Positions 1-5,224 of a DNA stretch of 6,002 nt are shown here, piece after piece. A program made the translations under genes and the position numbers. The notes beneath the pieces are model-generated. The model saw nothing but the letters and a program-made list of their open reading frames with translations, did not search any database and had not been told where the DNA came from. Each line of letters begins with the position of its first letter. The first letter of the stretch is position 1. Location: the NCBI GenBank assembly GCA_958403605.1, contig CATXYA010000124.1:1-6002 (forward strand), written 5' to 3'. Source of the stretch: an uncultured Oscillospiraceae bacterium. GTDB taxonomy: Bacteria; Bacillota; Clostridia; Oscillospirales; Ruminococcaceae.

Positions 1-330
1 GTGGCCGACGGCAAAAATAACGCGGTGCTGCTGTTCGGCGACGGCACCCACAGCTCCCAGACGCAGCTGGTGGTGCTGGACCGCCAGCTGGCGGAGCTGG
101 GCGCCGCCGATGTGGCCCGCATCGCCAAGGGCGTGTGCGCCACGCGCACGGGCGCCTATGTGTTCACCGGGGAGAGCGTGCTCTCCTACGGCCTGGACGG
201 CACGGCGCTGGGCGAGACGCTGGCCGGGGGCCGGCTGCTGAGCCTGGTGCCGGGCAAAAAGCTGTTCCTGCTCACGCAGAACCACATGGACGTGTTCGAC
301 CCGCCGGCGCCGCCGGTGGCGTCGTCCTGA
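1..330 (+). CDS. C-terminal part of a DUF5711-like beta-propeller protein (partial)
   Basis: The reading frame is open from the first base and stops with TGA at 328-330, giving 109 residues. The GTG at position 1 is most likely an internal valine codon, because the frame has no visible ribosome binding site and appears to enter from outside the window. The residues alternate short hydrophobic strands with turns (for example AVLLFGDG, QLVVLDRQL, GAYVFTGESV, KKLFLLTQNHMDVFD), a pattern of repeated beta-strand units like WD40/PQQ-type propellers, and end in a Pro/Ala-rich tail. From memory of clostridial gene order, a DUF5711 family protein often precedes cvpA and a clp gene, and this is the main reason for the family name. 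It lies 33 nt upstream of the CvpA gene and is probably in the same operon. Function is unknown; the family call is moderate because only the C-terminus is seen. Confidence 0.6.
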   Translation: MADGKNNAVLLFGDGTHSSQTQLVVLDRQLAELGAADVARIAKGVCATRTGAYVFTGESVLSYGLDGTALGETLAGGRLLSLVPGKKLFLLTQNHMDVFDPPAPPVASS

Positions 331-348
331 CATCTACGACCCCCGAAA

Positions 349-354
349 AGGAGG
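349..354 (+). promoter_or_regulatory. Ribosome binding site of the CvpA gene
   Basis: AGGAGG sits 9 nt before the ATG at 364 but only 3 nt before the in-frame TTG at 358. The spacing therefore favours the ATG as the true start. Confidence 0.75.
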
Positions 355-363
355 AACTTGACT

Positions 364-1056
364 ATGGATTGGAACCTCAGCCCCGCAGTGCTGGTGGATA
401 TCGTTTTGGTCATCGTGGTGGCTGCCACGGTGTTCCACTATTCCCGCAAGGGCTTTGTGGCCGGCCTGCTGGACCTGGTGGGCAATCTGGCCTCCCTGGT
501 GCTGGCCTGGGTGGTCTCGGGCCGCGTGTCGCCTACCGTGTTTGAAAACTTCTTCAAATCCGGCCTCATCGACAAGACGGCGGAGGCCTTGCAGCAGCAG
601 GGGGCGGCCAGTGTGTCCGCGCTGCTGGAAAATTTGGGCGCGGTGCTGCCCCAGCAGCTGCAGCAGACGCTGACGTCCTCGCTGGACGGTATCCTCAATT
701 CCGGCGCGCCGGACATCGCCCAGCAGATCGTGGAAAACATCGTGGCGCCCCTGGTGGTGCCGCTCATCACCGTGGTGGTCTTTTTTGCCACCTTCGCCCT
801 GTGCAAGCTGCTGGTGTCTTTGCTGGTGGCCGTGCTCACCAACATCAACCGCATTCCCATGCTGGGCGCGGTCAACCGCACGCTGGGCGTGGTCATTGGG
901 CTGGTGGCCGGGTTCATCAACGTGCTGCTGCTGCTGTGCCTGCTGTGGGCCATTGTGGCGCTCACCAACGGCAGTTTGCCGGGCATCAACGACGCGGCGC
1001 TGTCGGGCAGCTATTTTTACCGCTTCTTCTCCGCGTATAATCCCTTCGTATCGTAA
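364..1056 (+). CDS. CvpA family integral membrane protein
   Basis: This encodes a 230-residue membrane protein. The start is the ATG at 364, well spaced from AGGAGG; an in-frame TTG at 358 is too close to the site. Hydrophobic segments are visible at about residues 8-25, 30-52, 127-157 (long, possibly with a break) and 172-200. Between the second and third lies a soluble, Gln/Ala-rich stretch (about 55-125) that is probably helical. An N-terminal helical pair with a short basic loop (HYSRKGF), a long soluble loop, and a C-terminal hydrophobic pair containing an RIPMLGAVNRTLG segment match the CvpA / colicin V production family found widely in Firmicutes. CvpA proteins are inner-membrane proteins tied to envelope homeostasis, but their molecular activity is not settled. 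The gene lies 33 nt after the preceding gene and 19 nt before the clp gene, so it is very likely co-transcribed with both. Family is confident; specific role is not. Confidence 0.88.
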   Translation: MDWNLSPAVLVDIVLVIVVAATVFHYSRKGFVAGLLDLVGNLASLVLAWVVSGRVSPTVFENFFKSGLIDKTAEALQQQGAASVSALLENLGAVLPQQLQQTLTSSLDGILNSGAPDIAQQIVENIVAPLVVPLITVVVFFATFALCKLLVSLLVAVLTNINRIPMLGAVNRTLGVVIGLVAGFINVLLLLCLLWAIVALTNGSLPGINDAALSGSYFYRFFSAYNPFVS

Positions 1057-1075
1057 GAAAGGAATCTGATATACT

Positions 1076-3406
1076 ATGCTTTGTATTCGCTGCAAAAAAC
1101 GCGCGGCCATCGTCTTTGTGCAGAAGATGGACGGCAGCAAGCCCACCGAGGGCTATTGCCTGCACTGCGCCCGGGAGCTGGGCCTCAAGCCGGTGGACGA
1201 TGTGATGAAACAGTTCGGCATCACCGACGAGCAGATGGACATGATGGAGGACCGCCTGGCGGGCATGATGGAGAACGGCGAGTTCGATCCCGCCGCCATG
1301 ATGCAGAGCCTGGGCGGCATGCTGCCGCAGAGCGGGGACGGGGAAGAACTGCCCGACGAGCCGGAGGACGGCGGCGAAGACGGCGATTTCACCCCCGGCG
1401 GCAGCGCCACGTTCCCCTTTGCCATCTTCGGGGGCAAAAAGCCCGCGGAGGAGACGCAGGAGGGGGATAAAAAAGACCCCCGTGCCCGGGAAAAGGGCAA
1501 AAAGCGCAAATTCCTGGACAATTACTGTGAAAATCTGACGGAAAAAGCCCGCGCGGGCAAGCTGGACGACATCATTGGCCGCGACCGCGAGATCTACCGC
1601 ACCATCCAGATCCTCTCCCGCCGCCAGAAAAACAACCCCTGCCTCATCGGTGAGGCGGGCGTGGGCAAGACGGCCATCGCCGAGGGCATCGCGCTGCGCA
1701 TCGCCCGCGGGCAGGTGCCGGCGCTGCTGCACGACAAGGAGATCTATCTGCTGGACCTCACCAGCCTGGTGGCGGGCACGCAGTTCCGCGGCCAGTTCGA
1801 GAGCCGCGTCAAGGGCCTCATCGGCGAGGTGAAGGATGCGGGCAACGTGATCCTGTTCATCGACGAGATCCACAACATCACCGGCGCCGGGGATTCCGAG
1901 GGCGCCATGAACGCGGCCAACATCCTCAAGCCCGCGCTCTCCCGCGGGGAGATCCAGGTCATCGGCGCCACCACCTTTGCCGAGTACCGCAAGTATATCG
2001 AAAAGGATCAGGCGCTGGAGCGCCGTTTTCAGCCCGTCAAGGTGGAGGAGCCCTCCATCGACGACACGGTGGGCGTCATCTCGGGCATCAAGCAGTATTA
2101 CGAGCGGCACCACCACGTGCAGGTGTCGCAGGAGATCGTGCGCGCCACGGTCACCCTGTCCGAGCGGTATATCACCGACCGCTTTCTGCCCGACAAGGCC
2201 ATCGACCTTTTGGACGAGGCCTGCGCCTGCTGCAGCCTGCGCCACCCCGTCATCTCGGAGTGGGTGCAGCTGGGGCAGGAGCTGGGCCGCTGGAATGCGG
2301 AGAAGGAAGCCGCGGAGCAGGCCAAGGAGGGCCCGGATTACGAGGCCATCGCCCGCCTGAACTATGAGATCGAGCGCACGGAAAAGGAACTGGTGGAAAA
2401 ACAGGCCGCGGTGGACGCCATCCAGGTGACCATGGAGGACGTGGCCAAGGTCATCGAGCTGTGGACGGGCATCCCCGCCGCCAAGGTCAAGGAGACCGAG
2501 TTCACGAAGCTGACGCATTTGGAAGCCGCGCTCAACGAGAAGATCATCGGCCAGCAGGAGGCGGTGCACCTGGTGGCCTCCGCCGTCAAGCGCAGCCGCG
2601 CCGATATCGCCGCCCGCCGCCGCCCGGCCAGCTTCATCTTCGTGGGGCCCACGGGCGTGGGCAAAACGGAGCTGGTGAAGCAGCTGGCGCTGCAGCTGTT
2701 CGACACGGTGGACCCGCTCATCCGTCTCGACATGTCGGAGTTCATGGAGAAGCACACCGTCTCCCGCCTCATCGGTTCGCCTCCGGGTTATGTGGGGTAC
2801 GACGAGGCCGGGCAGCTCACGGAAAAGGTGCGCCGCAAGCCCTACAGCGTGGTGCTGTTCGACGAGATCGAAAAGGCGCACCCGGACGTGATGAACATCT
2901 TGCTGCAAATTTTGGACGAGGGCAAGATCAACGACGCCCAGGGCCGCACGGTGAATTTTGAAAACACGGTCATCTGTATGACCTCCAACGCCGGCTCCTC
3001 CGACCAGGTGGGCGAGACGGGCTTCAACAAGACCGCCGCCGAAATGAGCAAAAACAAGGCGCTGAAAGCCCTGCGCGAGTTTTTGCGGCCCGAGTTTCTG
3101 GCCCGCGTGGACGAGGTCATCGCCTTCCGCCCGCTGACGGAGGAGAACCTCAAGCGCGTGGCCGCGCTGATGCTGCAGGAGTACCAGGAGCCGCTGGCCG
3201 CCAAGGGCATCGGCCTTTCCTGGACGGACGCGGCCCTCACCGCCCTGTGCTGCAAGGCCGAGGGCGGAAAATCCGGCGCGCGCGATCTGCGCCGCGTCAT
3301 CCGCAAAGAGGTGGAGGACCCACTGGCGGAAAAGATCATCGCGGGCCAGCCCCTGGCCGCCGTGGAAGTGGATGCCGAGGGCGAAGCCGTCGTGCTGCGC
3401 ACTTGA
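1076..3406 (+). CDS. Zinc-finger Clp/Hsp100 AAA+ ATPase, ClpE-like (ATP-dependent Clp protease ATP-binding subunit)
   Basis: This is a 776-residue cytosolic unfoldase with two AAA+ modules, expected to feed proteins to ClpP. The N-terminus has CxxC-x21-CxxC (Cys3, Cys6, Cys28, Cys31), a zinc-finger type known from ClpE and McsA, in place of the Clp_N repeats of ClpC/ClpA. An acidic linker (about 86-105) and a Lys-rich stretch (about 121-146) follow. Module 1 has Walker A GEAGVGKT (192-199), pore-loop Phe237, Walker B with Asp263-Glu264, and arginine-finger region ERRFQP (315-320). A short coiled-coil middle domain spans about 395-450. Module 2 has Walker A GPTGVGKT (524-531), pore loop GYVG (571-574), Walker B Asp596-Glu597, arginine finger near Arg677 and sensor-2 Arg736 in GARD. 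All ATPase residues are intact. The expected ClpP-docking tripeptide reads TGF (648-650) rather than a hydrophobic residue followed by GF. Bacillus ClpE is about 700 residues, so this is somewhat longer. The ATG at 1076 follows GAAAGGA (1057-1063) by 12 nt, a longish spacing. Many databases would label it ClpC or simply ATP-binding subunit. Confidence 0.93.
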   Translation: MLCIRCKKRAAIVFVQKMDGSKPTEGYCLHCARELGLKPVDDVMKQFGITDEQMDMMEDRLAGMMENGEFDPAAMMQSLGGMLPQSGDGEELPDEPEDGGEDGDFTPGGSATFPFAIFGGKKPAEETQEGDKKDPRAREKGKKRKFLDNYCENLTEKARAGKLDDIIGRDREIYRTIQILSRRQKNNPCLIGEAGVGKTAIAEGIALRIARGQVPALLHDKEIYLLDLTSLVAGTQFRGQFESRVKGLIGEVKDAGNVILFIDEIHNITGAGDSEGAMNAANILKPALSRGEIQVIGATTFAEYRKYIEKDQALERRFQPVKVEEPSIDDTVGVISGIKQYYERHHHVQVSQEIVRATVTLSERYITDRFLPDKAIDLLDEACACCSLRHPVISEWVQLGQELGRWNAEKEAAEQAKEGPDYEAIARLNYEIERTEKELVEKQAAVDAIQVTMEDVAKVIELWTGIPAAKVKETEFTKLTHLEAALNEKIIGQQEAVHLVASAVKRSRADIAARRRPASFIFVGPTGVGKTELVKQLALQLFDTVDPLIRLDMSEFMEKHTVSRLIGSPPGYVGYDEAGQLTEKVRRKPYSVVLFDEIEKAHPDVMNILLQILDEGKINDAQGRTVNFENTVICMTSNAGSSDQVGETGFNKTAAEMSKNKALKALREFLRPEFLARVDEVIAFRPLTEENLKRVAALMLQEYQEPLAAKGIGLSWTDAALTALCCKAEGGKSGARDLRRVIRKEVEDPLAEKIIAGQPLAAVEVDAEGEAVVLRT

Positions 3407-3431
3407 CAGAACGCCCCGGCCCCGGTATAAT
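3403..3431 (+). promoter_or_regulatory. Fully consensus sigma-A promoter for tRNA-Gly
   Basis: TTGACA at 3403-3408 and TATAAT at 3426-3431 are separated by exactly 17 nt: all twelve hexamer bases match consensus. The -35 box overlaps the clp stop codon TGA (3404-3406). The spacer is almost entirely G/C, unlike the -10 region. Transcription should begin around 3437-3439, about 38 nt before the mature tRNA. Confidence 0.9.
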
Positions 3432-3436
3432 AAAAT

Positions 3437-3469
3437 ACGCCGCGCAGAGGATCCTCTCTTGCGCGGCGT
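3437..3469 (+). other. Leader hairpin of the tRNA-Gly precursor
   Basis: ACGCCGCGCA (3437-3446) is perfectly complementary to TGCGCGGCGT (3460-3469), a 10-bp GC-rich stem closing a 13-nt loop that contains the palindrome GAGGATCCTC. No T-run follows, so it does not look like an intrinsic terminator for the clp operon. It begins at the predicted transcription start and ends 6 nt before the tRNA. The structure is seen in the sequence; its role (leader protection, spacing for RNase P, or attenuation of clp read-through) is unknown. Confidence 0.6.
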
Positions 3470-3475
3470 CCATGA

Positions 3476-3549
3476 GCGGCTGTAGTTTAGTGGCAGAACT
3501 CCAGCCTTCCAAGCTGGTCGTGTGGGTTCGATTCCCATCAGCCGCTCCA
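3476..3549 (+). tRNA. tRNA-Gly(TCC)
   Basis: The 74-nt gene folds into a full cloverleaf. The acceptor stem GCGGCTG (3476-3482) pairs with CAGCCGC (3539-3545). The D stem GTTT/GAAC closes AGTGGCA. The anticodon stem CCAGC/GCTGG (3501-3505, 3513-3517) closes loop CTTCCAA with anticodon TCC at 3508-3510. A 4-nt variable region follows, then a T arm with loop TTCGATT and one G-U pair at its base. The discriminator base is T3546 and CCA is encoded at 3547-3549. TCC reads GGA (and by wobble GGG) glycine codons. It has its own strong promoter and terminator, so it is a single-gene unit, although read-through from the clp operon is also possible because no terminator lies between them. Confidence 0.97.
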
Positions 3550-3554
3550 TTGAG

Positions 3555-3592
3555 AGCCGCCTGAAACGTTGGTTTCGGGCGGCTTCCTTTTT
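3555..3592 (+). terminator. Intrinsic terminator after tRNA-Gly
   Basis: AGCCGCCTGAAAC (3555-3567) pairs with GTTTCGGGCGGCT (3572-3584) as a 13-bp stem with one G-U pair and a GTTG loop, followed by TCC and TTTTT (3588-3592). It starts 5 nt after the encoded CCA and would end both the tRNA transcript and any clp read-through. Confidence 0.92.
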
Positions 3593-3620
3593 GAAAATCA
3601 TCTGTTTTAAGATGGATTAT
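3591..3620 (+). promoter_or_regulatory. Possible weak promoter for the CGGC-domain gene
   Basis: TTGAAA (3591-3596) and GATTAT (3615-3620) are 18 nt apart. The -35 box would overlap the last bases of the preceding terminator. Matches are 5/6 and 4/6, so this is only a candidate. Some promoter is needed here because the strong terminator lies immediately upstream. Confidence 0.35.
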
Positions 3621-3667
3621 TCGCGTCCGCGCAATGAACGCCAGCAAGATGTAAAAAGGAGGCCCCT

Positions 3668-4000
3668 ATGAAATTGGGAATTATCCGGTGCATGCAAACC
3701 GAGGATTTTTGCCCTGGAACGGCGGATTTTCAGGTGGTCCGGGAGAAGAAAGGCGTCTTTGAAGGGGCGGCCGGAGAAATCGAACTGATCGGTTTTACCA
3801 ACTGCGGAGGTTGTCCGGGCAAAAAAGCTGTCCTTCGGGCGCGGGAACTGGTGAAGCGCGGTGCGGATACGATCGCCTTCGCCTCCTGCATCCAAAAGGG
3901 AACGCCGATTGGGTATCCCTGTCCTTTTGCAAAAAAGATGAGAGAGACTGTGGCGGCAGACTTGGGGCCGGAGACCGCTATTTTGGATCATACGCACTAA
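3668..4000 (+). CDS. CGGC domain-containing protein
   Basis: This encodes 110 residues. The start is an ATG 5 nt after AAAGGAGG (3655-3662), a strong ribosome binding site. The sequence opens with MKLGIIRCMQTEDFCPGTAD and carries NCGGCP with Cys46 and Cys49, ASCIQKGTPIGYPCP with Cys74 and Cys85, and ends in DHTH. These are the hallmarks of the CGGC domain (named for the C-G-G-C motif), a small family in anaerobic bacteria and archaea. The six cysteines (8, 15, 46, 49, 74, 85) and the terminal histidines suggest metal or Fe-S binding, which is a family-level prediction and not proven. The length is close to that of the single domain, so the protein seems complete. There is no signal peptide or membrane segment, so it should be cytosolic. 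It lies between two terminators and appears to be transcribed alone. Its molecular role is unknown. Confidence 0.9.
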   Translation: MKLGIIRCMQTEDFCPGTADFQVVREKKGVFEGAAGEIELIGFTNCGGCPGKKAVLRARELVKRGADTIAFASCIQKGTPIGYPCPFAKKMRETVAADLGPETAILDHTH

Positions 4001-4024
4001 TATCATAAAAATATACCGCTGCCG

Positions 4025-4077
4025 GCGTGTCTTGGATCTGCGTTTCGACGCTTTTTCAAGACGCGCTTTTTCTTTTT
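4025..4077 (+). terminator. Intrinsic terminator after the CGGC-domain gene
   Basis: GCGTGTCTTG (4025-4034) pairs with CAAGACGCGC (4057-4066) as a 10-bp stem with one G-U pair, followed by TTTTTCTTTTT (4067-4077). Nested inside is a small hairpin, GCGT-TTCG-ACGC (4040-4051), itself followed by five T. It starts 24 nt after the CGGC stop codon and separates that gene from the araC unit. Confidence 0.8.
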
Positions 4078-4112
4078 GTACGATTTGTCACCTTTGCCGT
4101 GCGATTTTTGTC
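4078..4112 (+). repeat. Imperfect direct repeat upstream of the AraC gene
   Basis: GTACGATTTGTC (4078-4089) is echoed by GTGCGATTTTTGTC (4099-4112). The left parts (GT.CGATTT) match 8 of 9 bases at a 21-bp offset, two helical turns, and the TGTC ends are at 23 bp. It lies 31-65 bp upstream of the predicted -10 box, so it could be a regulator-binding site. The region is short and T-rich, so chance is possible. Confidence 0.35.
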
Positions 4113-4142
4113 GAAACGTCCACTGTCTCCCCGCAGACCAGC

Positions 4143-4153
4143 TATGCTATATT
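4143..4153 (+). promoter_or_regulatory. Candidate extended -10 promoter of the AraC gene
   Basis: TATG-C-TATATT combines an extended -10 TRTGn element (4143-4147) with TATATT (4148-4153). No convincing -35 box is found 17 nt upstream (GTCTCC), which fits an extended -10 or activator-dependent promoter. The predicted start near 4160 would leave a leader of only about 16 nt. Confidence 0.4.
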
Positions 4154-4159
4154 AAAAAC

Positions 4160-4165
4160 AGGAGG
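4160..4165 (+). promoter_or_regulatory. Ribosome binding site of the AraC gene
   Basis: AGGAGG lies 10 nt before the ATG at 4176 and fixes that codon as the start. The frame is open upstream to a TTG at 4032, but that codon lies inside the CGGC terminator and has no ribosome binding site. Confidence 0.75.
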
Positions 4166-4175
4166 CGGTATAAAA

Positions 4176-5084
4176 ATGCGCTATAAATTGATCCCGCTCA
4201 AAAAGGAATTGGAAGTGCCGCAGATCGCAACTCTCTTTTATATGGAATATGATAAAAACTTCGTATTTGCAGGAGAAAAGCATGACTTTTGGGAGCTGAT
4301 CTATTGTGACCACGGCGAAGTGTACATCAGCGGCGACGGCGAAGAATTTTTGCTGAAAAAAGGGATGATCGCGTTTCATAAACCAGGGGAATTCCATACG
4401 GTCGAAGCCAATAAAAAGGTGTCGCCAAATATCATTGTGATCTCTTTTGTGTGCAATGCAGAGATCATGAAAAATTTCTACAAAAAAATATTTCCGCTGA
4501 CCAATGAGGAACAAAAGATGCTGGCTAAAATTATTTATGAATCCAACAGTGCTTTTGAAATTGAACAAGAGCGCAGTGTGATTTACTTAAAGCCGAGAGC
4601 GGAGACCAGTTTTTTCGGCAGTCAGCAGTATGTAAAAAATTTGCTGGAGATCTTTTTGATCGAGCTCGTCAGACGTCAGCAGTTTGTTTCCATTGGAAAA
4701 GCGGCGGAAAGCAAATTGACGAAGATCAATGTTGATACGATGTATGAGGATGTCGCCCAAACGATCCTGCAGTATTTGACTGAACATCTTTATGAGACCA
4801 TCAATATCGGCGATCTCTGCGCCCAATTTTCCCTGAGCCGGTCTTATCTTGAGTATATATTTAAGCAGCAGACAGGGAAAGGGATCATGGCTTGCTTTTC
4901 TGAAATGAAAATTCAACAGGCAAAGGAATTGCTGCGCAACGGTGATTATAATATTACTCAGATCAGCGACCGGCTGGGCTATTCGTCTGTCCACTATTTT
5001 TCTAGACGCTTCAAGGAACTGGTGGGAATGTCTCCCAGCGAATATACCACTTCGATCAAAAGCAAAACAAAACTGATCGATTAG
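4176..5084 (+). CDS. AraC family transcriptional regulator with N-terminal cupin
   Basis: This encodes a 302-residue DNA-binding regulator. The N-terminal part (about 20-95) has the cupin-like AraC ligand-binding pattern: His36-x3-Glu40-Leu-Ile, a turn at DHGEV, then KKGMIAFHKPGEFH with Gly63, Pro70 and His74. The middle (about 95-190) is helical and probably links or dimerises. The C-terminal AraC/XylS domain (about 193-295) has a first helix-turn-helix at about 208-232 (NIGDLCAQFSLSRSYLEYIFK) and a second at about 259-281 (ITQISDRLGYSSVHYFSRRFK), followed by the typical GMSPSEY. All family signatures are intact. Such proteins usually sense a sugar and activate a neighbouring transport or catabolic operon; the sugar-binding lipoprotein gene 140 bp downstream is the likely target. 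Base composition is clearly more AT-rich than the clp region (sampled lines about 32-43% GC, against about 72% in a clp line), which may reflect transfer. The ligand cannot be read from the sequence. Confidence 0.93.
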   Translation: MRYKLIPLKKELEVPQIATLFYMEYDKNFVFAGEKHDFWELIYCDHGEVYISGDGEEFLLKKGMIAFHKPGEFHTVEANKKVSPNIIVISFVCNAEIMKNFYKKIFPLTNEEQKMLAKIIYESNSAFEIEQERSVIYLKPRAETSFFGSQQYVKNLLEIFLIELVRRQQFVSIGKAAESKLTKINVDTMYEDVAQTILQYLTEHLYETINIGDLCAQFSLSRSYLEYIFKQQTGKGIMACFSEMKIQQAKELLRNGDYNITQISDRLGYSSVHYFSRRFKELVGMSPSEYTTSIKSKTKLID

Positions 5085-5110
5085 ACAAAAGTATAAATCC
5101 ATCGTGTAAT
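5082..5110 (+). promoter_or_regulatory. Candidate sigma-A promoter of the sugar-binding protein gene
   Basis: TAGACA (5082-5087) and TGTAAT (5105-5110) are 17 nt apart, each matching 5 of 6 consensus bases. The -35 box overlaps the AraC stop codon. Predicted transcription start is near 5117, giving a leader of about 108 nt that contains the direct repeat and palindrome described separately. Rival candidates are a lone TATAAT at 5140-5145 without a -35 box, and TTGAAC (5166-5171) with TTTAAA (5189-5194) at 17 nt. Confidence 0.45.
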
Positions 5111-5115
5111 CCTCC

Positions 5116-5148
5116 AAAGCTATTTTGAAGAGCGAAAGCTATAATGAA
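5116..5148 (+). repeat. Tandem 14-bp direct repeat, possible AraC operator
   Basis: AAAGCTATTTTGAA (5116-5129) and AAAGCTATAATGAA (5135-5148) match at 12 of 14 positions with a 19-bp period. Tandem direct repeats about two helical turns apart are typical of AraC-family binding sites, since one protein has two helix-turn-helix units and dimers bind in tandem. The position between the AraC gene and the sugar-binding protein gene supports an operator role. The exact relation to the promoter depends on which start site is used. Confidence 0.5.
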
Positions 5149-5155
5149 ACCATCA

Positions 5156-5167
5156 AATCAGCTGATT
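5156..5167. repeat. Perfect 12-bp palindrome
   Basis: AATCAGCTGATT is its own reverse complement. It lies just downstream of the tandem repeat and touches the alternative -35 box TTGAAC (5166-5171). It could be a dimeric repressor site, but it matches no operator consensus I know. Confidence 0.35.
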
Positions 5168-5212
5168 GAACAAAAAACGATGATTCAATTTAAAAAAAAT
5201 GTGCAGAAAGAT

Positions 5213-5217
5213 GGAGG
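5213..5217 (+). promoter_or_regulatory. Ribosome binding site of the sugar-binding protein gene
   Basis: GGAGG lies 7 nt before the ATG at 5225, which begins directly with a lipoprotein signal peptide, so the start is well supported. Confidence 0.75.
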
Positions 5218-5224
5218 CAAAGCG

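Noticed and set aside
1..1075. CtsR operator (tandem GGTCAAA heptads) controlling the clp gene
   Set aside because: No such tandem heptads were found upstream of the clp gene in this window. Any operon control site would be upstream of position 1.
334..1146. Minus-strand open reading frame of 270 codons, rich in Gln, His and Arg
   Set aside because: It is the antisense shadow of the CvpA gene. It has no domain pattern and no ribosome binding site.
3437..3469. The hairpin before the tRNA as a terminator of the clp operon
   Set aside because: No T-run follows the stem, and it begins downstream of the tRNA promoter, so it belongs to the tRNA leader.
3247..3564. Plus-strand frame through the end of clp and the tRNA, ending in LQPSKLVVWVRFPSAAP
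   Set aside because: This peptide is the well-known false translation of tRNA genes. The tRNA-Gly explains it fully.
986..3601. Minus-strand open reading frame of 871 codons covering the clp gene and the tRNA
   Set aside because: It is antisense to a clearly real Clp ATPase and runs through the tRNA. Its His/Leu/Arg-rich, low-complexity translation is the usual shadow of GC-rich third-codon positions.
3336..3647. Minus-strand frame with a DGNRTHTTSLEGWSSATKLQP-like peptide
   Set aside because: It is another translated tRNA in reverse orientation and not a protein gene.
4032..4175. TTG start at 4032 giving a 48-residue N-terminal extension of the AraC protein
   Set aside because: The codon lies inside an intrinsic terminator and has no ribosome binding site, and the extension looks unlike the family. 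ATG 4176 has AGGAGG at good spacing.
5125..5145. TTGAAG (5125-5130) with TATAAT (5140-5145) as a promoter
   Set aside because: The spacer would be only 9 nt, far too short for sigma-A. The hexamers are part of the tandem repeat.
5123..5145. Catabolite-repression (cre/CcpA) site before the sugar-binding protein gene
   Set aside because: The best alignment near TGAAGAGCGAAAGC lacks the central CG and several conserved bases of the consensus.
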